DNA of 64,000 nt from Parascedosporium putredinis (Eukaryota > Ascomycota > Sordariomycetes > Microascales > Microascaceae): NCBI GenBank assembly GCA_949357655.1, contig CASHTG010000016.1, positions 2,624,371 through 2,688,370 of the forward strand, given 5' to 3'. Each line of letters starts with the position of its first letter. The first letter of the stretch is position 1. Below the pieces are notes generated by a model. That model saw only the letters and a list, made by a program, of their open reading frames with translations, was not told the origin of the DNA and searched no databases. Of the stretch, positions 23,925 through 33,811 are shown piece after piece. The translations under genes and the position numbers were made by a program.

Positions 23925-24736
23925 TTAAGTTAGATGGGTTCTAAACAAGACCCAGCACCTCGGCCTCCTCCATAAACGCTTTCTCCCTATAGACCACACC
24001 ACCTCAGCCAAGCCAAAAGTACCAGCTAACAAGGGGAGTAGCTGACCAACAGTGACGACATTATCAATCTCTGTAATGTTATTTGCATCTAGTAAGTATT
24101 CAATGGCGGCGACAGAAATGGCGATGATGGTAAGAGATATGGCGAGGAGCTCGATTTGGACTCGCGCGCGCCGCCGGGAGCCCGAGTAGTTATTCCCGTT
24201 TAAACGCTTGACCATAGCTGAAACGTTCCAGCATAGGAAGACAAGGCATATAGTACCGCCAGCTATAGCGGCAACCTTGTTAAATAAACGGAAGCGACCG
24301 TTGATCGAGATACCACCGAAAAAGGCGATAGTTTGGCAATCAGCGTCCGCGTCCCCCATTGTGTCAAGGCCAATCCACCAGAACCAGCAAGCATAGCCTG
24401 CGACGCCGGAGTATAGCAGAACACGAAATAAACCGCTCAGCCGACCGATAGGGTTCAGGCCGCTGCCTGATACGCTCGAAAGAGCACCGAAGATAAGCCA
24501 GATCGTAATAACCGGCTCTATCGGGTGTATTTCACCATCGGCAGTGAGGAGCACCATACCGATAAAAATAGCTGTTTGAATGAGAAGGTTGAAGATGCGG
24601 AGGACGTCTTCCTGAGCAGGTGTAAAAGGGTCGCGAGAAGGGTCGAGATCCATTGCATGTAGAATCCTACACGGATGCCTAAGCCATAGAGGTCGTTATT
24701 CCCCTCAAATGAACAGACTGGAAGCGTGTTCGCCAT
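23925..24736 (-). CDS. Multi-TM fungal membrane protein, paralogue A
   Basis: This integral membrane protein of about 270 residues belongs to a common but unnamed Pezizomycotina family. Its start has the signature C-x-FEG-xx-DLYGLGIR-x-GFYMQW, followed by several hydrophobic helices (IFNLLIQTAIFIGMVLLT, TIWLIFGALSSV, LLYSGVAGYACWFWWIGLD). One base is missing in the A run at 24624-24627 on the plus strand; adding it links the first 30 or so residues to the rest and gives 271 codons. No introns. It is divergent from a related gene at 25302 with the same N-terminal signature. Function unknown; there is no catalytic motif. Confidence 0.65.
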
Positions 24737-25301
24737 CTTCTCCCACGCGTTATAGGTCACGCAAAATATGCGCTTTGAATTGTCGTAGAAGTCATCGACT
24801 GACGCTCATGTTTGATATCAGTTGGATATTTTGTCTATGAGCAGGAGAGCAGCCTAACATCTAACGATTCACGATGAGATGCCGAGGTATATATTCGAAA
24901 ATTCGCCCCATCTTTCTCTTCGCGATCTCTTTACTCGCTACCAATATATTATTAAGGGAACCCCTTTTTTCTTCTTCAACTTTCAGCTTAAGATACGCTA
25001 TTGACAGCCCATTGTTCTCAGCCCCAGTCTGCGCCCCACAACCAAACATGGCGAGAGGAGTGAAAACCCTTGAGCCACGCTTTTACCCCTGCCAATTTAC
25101 TAGCGCCATGCATAGTGCATTACGCTTGGACCATGAGGCACATTGAAGAGGGCAATCTTGATGAGGGAGGGTGGAGTATGTTGAAATTTGTCCATCGACC
25201 CAAGATAAAATGTCTTTAGAAGAGCGATTGAAGCTTGAGGGAGTGTTAAATCTTGTGGCCTGTGTATGAAGCAGTAGAAACAGCAAAAATCGACCACAAT
25301 T
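24737..25301. promoter_or_regulatory. Shared divergent promoter of two membrane paralogues
   Basis: This 565-base region lies between the two ATGs of a head-to-head paralogous pair. It probably holds both promoters. No operator was recognised and no coding frame is supported. Confidence 0.45.
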
Positions 25302-26371
25302 ATGGCAAACGATGACTGCCCCGGCTTCGAGGGCCAGTCTGACCTCTATGGACTTGGGGTCCGCATTAGCCTCTATGTGCAGCTTGCCACCATGCTCTCG
25401 ATCCCCATGCTTGGCCTTCCACGATATAACAGCTTCTTCGTGCGCTCTAGTTTTTCCTCTTTGTCGCGACCTGGATCGTCATTGTACAGCAATCCGCAAT
25501 ATCCAGGATGCGCGGCTCGGAGATCTACTTCTTTTCATGGCTCACCCTGTCGCAGGCCGTGGCAATCGTGTTCCTCCAGTTCAACACGTTTTCTTCTGTG
25601 GCGGAAATGCGCAAGATGTTAGATGGCAACAGGATGCTCAAAATCAACGCTTGCTTCTTGATTATCCTGGCACTTGTCGCTTGCTACTATACGTGGTTTT
25701 TCTGGAAGGGGTTAGACATCCTCCCCGGATCGGAATGTGGTCGTGACTACGCTTTCTTTTTCTCGAAAGCTAGCATTTATGGCTGGCTGCGCACTTTACA
25801 AAAGGTAGTCTGGGGTATCCTAATGGCTACCTCAGGGATTTGTAGGTCTACTGTTAACCATCCCGTCAATGTGCCTAACATTAACCCGATATGCCTAGGC
25901 CTACTCTTCTTACCATGCATCTACCTGATGGGACGACAGGCCTCCAGCATGTTTGAGGACATGTCTGACATGGAGGACCATGAGGTCGGCCATGTTTTCG
26001 GGGATATGATTCATCAGATGCGTTTCCAGGTCTCTGTCCCCTTTCTTATCACGGCTATCTTCGCCACAAGCTTTGTTACACTCTCTGCGGAGCTCCCCAT
26101 TCACTGGAACGGTATCACTGGGGTCCAGAGCATGAAGCCTGTCGGCCAGTTGGTGCCGTTCGTGGTTGCGATCGGACTGTCGGTCAATGTCTTCTACCAA
26201 GTTGTAAAACGGTACCTCTTCGGCGATGATGGCGGCGGCAGTGACTGTGATAACGACTCAGATGATGGCGATGGTGGTAAGCCTTTCCCACCAGAATCTA
26301 CCATTAGAAAGTGTTGTGACGACGCTAACTACTCGAATAGTGCAATGCCCCCAGCTCTCTCAGTTAGATGA
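25302..26371 (+). CDS. Multi-TM fungal membrane protein, paralogue B
   Basis: This integral membrane protein of about 356 residues starts MANDDCPGFEGQSDLYGLGVR, sharing C-x-FEG-xx-DLYGLG with the divergent gene at 24736. Later parts include FFLFVATWIVIVQQS, IYFFSWLTLSQAVAIVFLQFN, LVACYYTWFFWKGLD and LVPFVVAIGLSVNVFYQ as TM helices. An acidic, Cys-containing tail (DDGGGSDCDND) follows. One T is missing in the run at 25451-25455. Both proteins share the W-x-x-GLD motif after a Trp-rich helix (WFWWIGLD, WFFWKGLD), which supports common ancestry. Function unknown. The longer middle region with EDMSDMEDHEVGHVF is not present in paralogue A. Confidence 0.66.
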
Positions 26372-26790
26372 TCAATACGGGATACCACTCTAGAAGTGTA
26401 ACTCTAAGCCGTAGTTCAAAGGTCTAGAGTGATCAGGTTGCGGAACACTAGTACTAGTATTCTTTGATACTTAGAGGAGTCGTCGTAAGAATAATAGCTA
26501 TTTGGGGGTGATGCCGTTCATCGGGATAGAGGCGTCGAGAGCAAATTTATCGATTCACTAAAGGCTTAATTGATAGGAGGCGGCAATTATCTTGTCATTC
26601 TGAAGAAAGGAAAGGAGTGATCCATTAAATACATTATAGCCGTAGTCCTCAATCTGATAAATATCATACTATAAACACTAAAAGTCATGTTGATTATATA
26701 CCGAATTTTCCTCGTGATAAAAATATGTATCAAACCTATAACCCCGAAGTAATGAGCCACACAAAGGCTTAGTCTCCCAACTATAGCCAT
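26372..26790. other. Intergenic, nothing seen
   Basis: AT-rich spacer between convergent genes. No coding frame or repeat recognised. Confidence 0.5.
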
Positions 26791-27425
26791 CTAGCTATCA
26801 ATTTCAATAGTAAGACCGCTTCCGCGGGCGCTGTTCCAGCCGATATTGGTGCCGGGACGTGCAACAAGCTCAAAGCTGTACTCGCCCAGTGCACAGGGGA
26901 ACTCGGGTGCCGATCCCATCACAGGAAGCGTTGTGTCCCCGCTCATATCCACGCCCTCCCAGGCTGCCTGCTGCCCCTTGGTAGGTGTAAGCACACCAAT
27001 ATGAGTGGTGCGAGGGATTCTGTTTCCCCAACTGTACTTGTCATTGAGGCACGAGGCGAGGCGGTAGACATCAAACACAACGGGCTGATTCTGGGGGCCG
27101 ACGATCCAGTCATCCTGAGAGAGGCGGAATGCGAGTCGGCAGGTCTTGCCGACGATCGCGGGGTCGACAAAGGGAAAGTAAACTGCCGTGACGACTTGCT
27201 CGTTAGGAGCGTTAAGGATATGACCGGTCGGGGTGTTGCCGGCAAAAGTGCTGGGCTCCTTCGATTTCCACCGGACTTGGAGTGTGGGGCGGATGATTTG
27301 GGCGGCGGTCTTAGGAGCTGGGAGGTGGTATCTCCCCGAGCCGTAATAGCGCTGGCTGCTGCGGCGGGCGCGGCAGTGACGACGGTGAGTATAGATAAGA
27401 TTTGGGTGAATAGAAAGAACCTCAT
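26791..27425 (-). CDS. Secreted protein with But2-like C-terminal domain
   Basis: This is a secreted protein of about 211 residues after correction. The signal peptide is MRFFLFTQILSILTVVTA, with Ala-rich sequence after it and a likely basic processing site (TARG). The C-terminal part has the layout of the But2 domain: FVDPAIVGKTCRLAFRLSQDD, VFDVYRLASCLND, GNRIPRTTHIGVLTPTKG, FPCALGEYSFELVARPGT and IGWN. In other fungi this domain is found in many extracellular proteins of unknown role and in a ubiquitin-like-modifier binding protein. One base is missing in the run at 27334-27337. No introns are seen. It is alone between the membrane pair and the aromatic cluster. Confidence 0.68.
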
Positions 27426-28118
27426 TGTGGAGATAGGTGGATTAAATTCTTGAAATAGGAAGCCGGAGGGTTGAAATAATGAGATCGTGAAGTGTGACAA
27501 GCGGTGAGTTACAAAACGTTGGCGATGGTGCTGGTTAGAGGCGCAAGTATGCGGTTTCTTATGGTGATAAAGAGACCGGAATCCCCCATTCGAAGTGGTC
27601 CCCGGCCCATACTTATACTTAATTCCATCAGATTAACCTCGAGGATGTGTTCGCAACTCTGCTCTAATATCATTCATTCTCCGGGGCTTTGCATCAGCAC
27701 AAAAGGGAGTCACAGAATAGGCCGAGGCGCAGACTCCCAACCTTAAACCTTAAAGCTCATATTTTGCCCGAAAGGTTCGAAACCAGAGCCCCCGGCGACA
27801 TCGAGCCTGGATGTGATTGGGTTAGCCACAGCGCCTGCATCGCCTTGCTCCCTGGCAAGGGAGGTATGGTGGTGGCGCGAGTTGTGCAAACCAATGTCTC
27901 TAATTTTAGATGGTCCACCCTAGGCCTGTTTCGAGCATATTGTTCGAGGTGTCGAGGAGGAGGGCCTCCCGCAGAGCACGAGTGACGGCGAGCAAGTATT
28001 ATAGCACTGCAAGGTCACCGAAGGGAGGGAAAAGCACACAACGAGATTAATAAGCTTCATTTCTAAGGTTAGGTTAGGAATTATAAGTAAATTAGCTTCC
28101 TTTTCCCGATCATGTCAA
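27426..28118. other. Intergenic, no gene seen
   Basis: Upstream of the But2 gene. No coding frame, tRNA or repeat is supported; GGTTCGAAACC at about 27774 was considered as a tRNA arm and not supported by its surroundings. Confidence 0.5.
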
Positions 28119-28798
28119 TCACTGCCTTAGATCCGATGGCGTATCATCTTGGTTCGCCCAGTGCGCCTGTTCCACAGCATTATCCTTGCTCAGCTCCTCG
28201 TATATTCTCTTAGTAACGGGATATGCATCCATATCAACCCCCACCTCACAGCTCCCCAAACCGCGGGGACTAAGCACACATCGGCCAGGGTGATAGAGTC
28301 TCCAACGGAAAACTTGCCCGCGGTCTCCTCTACCACGCGTTCGTAGACTTTGAGCCCACGCTCCTGGAGCTCCTTACTCCAAACCTCCTTCGGTGCTCCG
28401 AGGCCAGATACTCGCTGTAGGATACGCAGGTTGGTGACAGGTTGGGTGTCGACGGCAATGATGTTCACTAGCGTGCGCACGGAGGCACGTCCCTCAGGGT
28501 CGGAAGGAGGAGGTAGTAGCGGTCGTTGTTTAGGGAACACGTCTTCAAGGTACTCAAGAATGGCGATGGACTGAGTAATAAAAACCTCTTTGCCGCTAGG
28601 TTTTATGATTTTCAGGGTCGGGACAGAGAAAGATGGATTGATCTTTCCGTATGACTCGGCGGATTGGTCCCCTTTGAGGAGATTAATGAAAATAGGTGTG
28701 TACGGGATGTTTTTCAAGTTCATCGCAATCCGGATCCGGCCCGAACACGAAGACCTAAAGTAGGTATAAAGGGCGTACTCATCAGCATTTGATGCCAT
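28119..28798 (-). CDS. maiA: Maleylacetoacetate isomerase (zeta-class GST)
   Basis: This glutathione-dependent isomerase converts maleylacetoacetate to fumarylacetoacetate in homogentisate breakdown. It is about 226 residues after correction, matching zeta-class GSTs. Motifs are YFRSSCSGRIRIAMNLK (the catalytic SSCS-x-R region, with G where W is usual), PTLKI, QSIAILEYLED, and the C-terminal ITLADVCLVPAVWGAVRWG. The G/C run at 28238-28242 lacks one base; restoring it moves the C-terminus to DMDAYPVTKRIYEEL and a stop at 28119. The start is taken as MASNADEYALYTYF (28798), since the family begins there; an upstream in-frame codon exists. It belongs to the aromatic cluster with the P450, dioxygenase and fumarylacetoacetase nearby. 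Confidence 0.85.
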
Positions 28799-29371
28799 GT
28801 TTGCTGCGTGTCTATGGACGGTGCTCCCTTCGGGCATACGCCGTGAAACTATGCTCGGACGTGGAAAGCCTATATAGTTTATGAAGGCTAATCCGCGTTC
28901 AATGTGCCGGTGTTATCCGATGCGGGGTGCGTACGGACAAGTGGGTAGCTTCGCCTTTTCGGGATTGGCACACACTATAAACTTGCTCCCTCATCGCTAC
29001 ATGTAGGGAACCAAATTCTCGGAATGGATACGAAGATTGGACCTCGAAAAGCGTCTGTTCCGTGGGCTCAATTCCGCAGAATAATTCCGTGTGGATTCCG
29101 CCCCCGAACTTCTTAGAGGATTATTAGATGTGATGTCAAGGACTGCACATAATAATCCTCTATGACCCCATCTACTGACTGGTTTAGCTTGAGGATGATG
29201 CTTAGCACGCGGAGATTTGGTACGGACGCGAATTAGAGTATGGCTTGTAACTTAACATCTGCTTATTAAGTTCCATGATTTTTACTTTGCTATAGAGTAT
29301 AGGTTTCATTGATATAAGAAAGTCTTCTCCATCTATTCAAATTTACACATCTCCCACACTTTATCGCATGA
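28799..29371. other. Intergenic, 5' of maiA
   Basis: The presumed promoter of the isomerase gene and the 3' flank of the P450 gene. A region of GC-balanced sequence is followed by AT-rich DNA; no coding frame is supported. Confidence 0.5.
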
Positions 29372-31196
29372 TCAAAGATGATTTGTCCTCTCTTCCGCCG
29401 CTGCAATCCACTTCCTTAGCATGGGCTCATCCCGCGCCTTGAGGCTAATTTTGAAGGGCTTAGGATCCGTCGTTAGTGCCGTGGGGACGCTGTTGCACTC
29501 GATGGCATCGATGACGGGGCGGTCTCGGGGCTCGGTGGCTTGGGCGATCCGGAAAGCGGTGATGAGGCGGACATAAGCGGTAAAGAGCTCGCGGTTAGCT
29601 AAGTGAGAGCCGGCACACATGCGCGAGCCGGCACCGTAGGCGTAGTGGGGGTACCGCCCTCCGGATCATCGAGGAAGCGCTCGGGTTGGAATTCAGACGG
29701 AGAGGCGAAACGTTTATCATCGTAGTCGGCAGCCCAAGCGTTCTATGGTAGGGGATTAGTATACTGTCTTATCAAACAGGAGCCGTGAAAGGAGAAAAAG
29801 AATGAGGGTAATAACATGGGGGATATACGTACCATGAAGAAGGTGGTACCCGCCGGTATAACGGCTCCATTATATTCGATTTCCTTGATGCTGGTACGGG
29901 GAGACAGATGGGAATGACGGTCCAGAAGCGCAGAGTCTCCTTGACGAGCGCGGTGACGTAGGGGACCTTTTCTTCCTCAAGACATTTTTCCCAGGCGTCG
30001 CCATTAGGGTAAACTTCTTGGATCTGCTGAAGAGCCTTCTCCTGAATCTCTTGGCCGTGGTCAGTCGAAAGGTAGGCGAGACCCATGATAAGGTTTCCGG
30101 GGACCGTGTCGAGACCAGCAGAGACCATTGTGAGGCAAATAGATTTCAATTCAGCTGCGTGCAAGGATGGTTAGTAAGGAAAAAAAAAAAAGAAACAAGA
30201 GTATAGAAGAGAAGGAAGGCCTGATGCTGATTAGCTAGGATAAGGGGGCAGTGGGCATCTTTTACCTTCATTTAGCTTCGCATCTGGGTCCTTCAGGATA
30301 TTGCCCGTGATGCAAGGCTTATCGGTGCCCTTGGCAATACGGTCCTTCAGGTCAGCCAACATGTCGGACAAGTACTTATCGCGACGGTCACGGAATTCCT
30401 TGGCTTTCGGGTTCTGCGCACCCCATAGCCTCAGTAGTGGGACGTAATCCTGCCAGTTGTTGCTGGTGGAGCGGAAATTTGAGATTTCACGCTCGACCAT
30501 GGTGATCTCCTTAAGGAGAGCGCTGTCGACATTGCCGCTAATGCGGAAGCCGTAGTTGAGGGTGAGGGAAGTGTTGAGCGCGAAGCGGGCAAAGTAGGGG
30601 TCGGGTCGAGGTCCTGAGTGCCACGGCGGGAATCCTCAAGGAGCTCCTTGATGCTAGCAGTGGACTCGAGATCGAGAATGGGCATGTAAGACTGGACGGC
30701 GGGGCGGTTGAGGGCGGTGCCCGCGGCCTTGCGCCGCTTCTTACACGACTCATCCCAGGGCGAGGTGCCGATGGTGAAGCCCTGGGAGGTGGAAACGACG
30801 GAGTGGAAGGTATGGAACATTGGGCGAGAGATGAGGGCGGACTGGTTCTTGATCCAGAAGTAGCGCACAGCATCATACGAGTTGACGAAGATAACCCTCT
30901 GTTTTCAGACGGTGAGTATCGTGAGCAGTGATAATTGGGTAGATGTGGTGACGCTGGTACGTCGGGATAAGTCCTACCTTCGTTCCCAGCCGAGTCTGGA
31001 ACACGGGGCCGTACTTCTTCGCCCATTTTGCGGCAACGCGAGCGTGGTCAGTACCTAGCTGGAAGAGATTACCGAAAATCGGGATACCGGGAATCGTGGG
31101 CAGATTCTTGATCTCAGGAATATCCGTTTGGTACGCGAATTTATAAAGCAGGAATGCTACCGCCAGGGCAGCGACTCCTACAAGTTGGTACGTCAT
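29372..31196 (-). CDS. phacA: CYP504-like P450, probable phenylacetate hydroxylase
   Basis: This is a membrane-anchored cytochrome P450 of about 515 residues after correction. It probably hydroxylates phenylacetate at the ring 2-position, as Aspergillus PhacA does. The anchor is LVGVAALAVAFLLYKFAY. Motifs are SAGLDTVPGN (I-helix A-G-x-D-T), KETLRFW (E-x-x-R) and YGAGSRMCAGSHLA around the haem Cys. The combination of CAGSHLANRELFTA with the N-terminal DIPEIKNLPTIPG is characteristic of CYP504. Four exons: 31196-30978, 30898-30266, 30154-29833 and 29742-29372. Three run errors, each one base short, lie at 30597-30600, 29898-29901 and 29647-29651. It is divergent from the dioxygenase gene. A 3-hydroxyphenylacetate 6-hydroxylase role (PhacB type, also CYP504) is the main alternative. 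Confidence 0.83.
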
Positions 31197-31860
31197 TGTG
31201 TGTAGGGGATGAGGACTAAGGAAGAAAAAGAATGCAGATGTATGCCGCGGTGAGGATGGGAGAGAGCTAAGCTGCGAATTCATAAGATTCCTTTGAGCTA
31301 CCTAGGCATTCTCTTATATTTTACCACTTCCAGTCAGCAGGAATTAGACCCCGCTACAAAGAGAAAGCCGGAATAAACAAGCAGCAGACGAACGAAATCG
31401 GCTACTCCTTAAGCCTGTCAGACCGAGCTGACATTAGGATCGCTCTCATTGCTCCATTGTCCTGGCTGGGGAAGACAAAGAGTCTGGGGTCCCCGCACGA
31501 GCCGTTGGTACCCTTGATTGGCATCTGAGAAGAGACAATGCTTGGTTGATTTGGTGACGACCACATTCTCCACACTTGGCTCCGGTGCGGGGTAGTAATT
31601 CCGATTCCGATTCCGTGACCGAAAAAGGGCTAGGCCAAGACATGGATTTTGTTGGGGACAAGTTCCGAGTTCTACATATTGATTTCGGATCAAAATGGAG
31701 TCAATATTAAATAACGGAATTGGTGACTATGTCCCACTTAATACGTCCAAGAGTATAAGAACTGCACCGGAGGTAACGCGGTGCACTGTTTCCCAAGCTC
31801 AGTACCGGTAGCTGGGATATTGAAGCCACGCTATATCATAGAGAGGAACCACCCATCAAC
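31197..31860. promoter_or_regulatory. Divergent promoter, P450 / homogentisate dioxygenase
   Basis: A 664-base gap between two divergent start codons of the aromatic pathway. Co-regulation by the nearby Zn2Cys6 factor is plausible. A CGGAGGTAACG word lies at about 31767, but I see no clear paired CGG site. No coding frame is supported. Confidence 0.45.
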
Positions 31861-33306
31861 ATGCCGCCCACACAGTTCACAGTAGAGGAAAAGTACACCT
31901 ACCTTAATGGGTTAGGATCCTATCATGAGTAGGTCAAGTCCTCTTTGAAGATGCCACAGTAGTCCCGATATCAGTTGTCTACCCCGGGGTTGTTGGTCGT
32001 CATGTCAGGAATAACATCGCCGCAGGACGGAGGCTGTCAAGGGCGCCCTGCCAGTCGGCCAGAATTCGCCGCAAAAGGTCGCACATGGGCTCTACGCAGA
32101 AAAGTTATCAGGCACGGCCTTCACAGCGCCTCGCCACGAAAACTTGCAAACCTGGATGTATCGCATAGTGCCATCAGTCACGCACAGAGCTTTCCAGACG
32201 TCTAAGATAGAGCTGGCTGGATACCCATCTAATGGGAAGCCAGAGTACATCCAGGTGCCTAACCAGTTGCGGTGGCGGCCCTTTGAAACGAACGGGGACG
32301 TTGATTTTATTTCCGGACTAAGGCTGGTAGCTGGCGCAGGAGACGCAACCGTCAAGACGGGTCTGGCCATTTACATATACGGCGCGGGAAAAGATATGGC
32401 GAAGAAACAGGCGTTTTACTCGGCGGATGGCGACTTTTTGATCGTGGCCCAGATGGGGACGCTTGATATCCAGACCGAATTCGGGCGCCTATTAGTCCGC
32501 CAGGGGGAGATTGCCGTGATCCCACGGGGCATCCGGTACCGCGTGGAACTGCCCGAGGGCGCCAGCCGCGGCTACGTTCTCGAGCTATTCCAGGGCCACT
32601 TCCAGCTCCCTGAATTAGGGCCCATCGGGTCAAACGGCCTAGCTAACGTGCGTGACTTCCAGGTCCCTGTGGCGGCCTATGAAGACGACCAGTCAGACTG
32701 GACGATCACAGTCAAATTTGGCGGACGCCTCTTCGACGCAGCACAGGATCATGGGCCTTTTGACGTGGTGGGGTGGCATGGAAACTACTACCCGTATAAA
32801 TACGACCTTGGCAGGTTCAACACCATCGGTAGCATCAGTTATGACCACCCGGACCCTAGCATCTTCACCGTACTTACGGCGCCTAGCCCGGTAACCGGAA
32901 CAGCTGTGGCAGACTTTGTCATCTTTCCCCGCGATGGCTCGTAGCAGAGGATACCTTCCGGCCGCCGTGGTACCACCGCAACACCATGTCCGAGTTCATG
33001 GGTCTCATCTCAGGCGACTACGATGCCAAGGCCGGCGGCGAGGACGGGTTCCAGCCGGGAGGGGCCTCGCTGCACAACGTCATGGCGGCGCATGGCCCGG
33101 ACGCTAGCACGTTCGATAAGGCGAGCAGCGCGGAGTTGGCGCCGCAGAAGGTTGGGGCGGGAAGCATGGCGTTCATGTTTGAGAGCTCGCTCATGTTGGG
33201 CGTCACGGATTGGTCGTTGGTTAGGTGTCAGAAAGTACAGGAGGAGTATGTGGAGCATAGCTGGGGGAATTTGCAGAGGAGATTCAAGGGACTGGTGAAG
33301 GAGTAG
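31861..33306 (+). CDS. hmgA: Homogentisate 1,2-dioxygenase
   Basis: This Fe(II) ring-cleavage enzyme opens homogentisate to maleylacetoacetate. After correction it is 449 residues, about the length of the Aspergillus enzyme. Exon 1 (31861-31928) encodes MPPTQFTVEEKYTYLNGLGSYHE. Intron 31929-32025 follows, and exon 2 continues with GALPVGQNSPQK and HGLYAEKLSGTAFTAPRHEN. Metal-site blocks are YHRNTMSEFMG (His and Glu ligands) and HNVMAAHGPD (third His). One C is missing in the run at 32927-32930 (IFP-P-RW). Without it the protein would lose the whole metal site, which argues for a sequencing error in an otherwise well-kept gene. It is divergent from the P450 and followed by the cluster's regulator. 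Confidence 0.92.
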
Positions 33307-33811
33307 GGTGAGGGTCGGATTAGGCGGCGTTAGTGAAATTTATACCTGGCCTAGAAGTAAAACAGAGATAAGGGGAGGATGAAACGAAAATTTTGTCCAG
33401 AGTGTGGCCTCTTCTTAGTTATAGATATTTCTTTCCGTGTCGTTTCAAAATACTTGAAACGCCTCCAGCTAATGTTCTCAAGATTATATCTAATAAAGCC
33501 TGGCTGTAAATTATTATTGCATTTCCCGCAATCCCCGAACCCCTCCCCCAACTTTCCCCTATAAGCAACTCCACATTTCACCCCGGCATATGCGACGGTT
33601 CCTCACAATTTACTGATACCGAGCCAGTCAGGAAGCGGGCTTAGTCATGCTTGATGGCACCTAAAGTTCTTTGACTCTTCGACCAGTGACGAGTACCGAT
33701 TCCCACTCCAAACTCAAATTCCAGGCGTCGAACCCTAGCTGGTCCTTCACGCCTTGAACTTGAAATTTACAGCTTTTACTTATCGTGGCGTCGAGTTCCG
33801 ATAGACTATTG
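33307..33811. other. Intergenic, 5' of regulator
   Basis: Spacer between hmgA and the Zn2Cys6 gene on the same strand. No coding frame is supported; likely the regulator's promoter. Confidence 0.5.

Noticed and set aside
27760..27830. tRNA-like GGTTCGAAACC
   Set aside because: No acceptor stem or D and anticodon arms of proper size around it.
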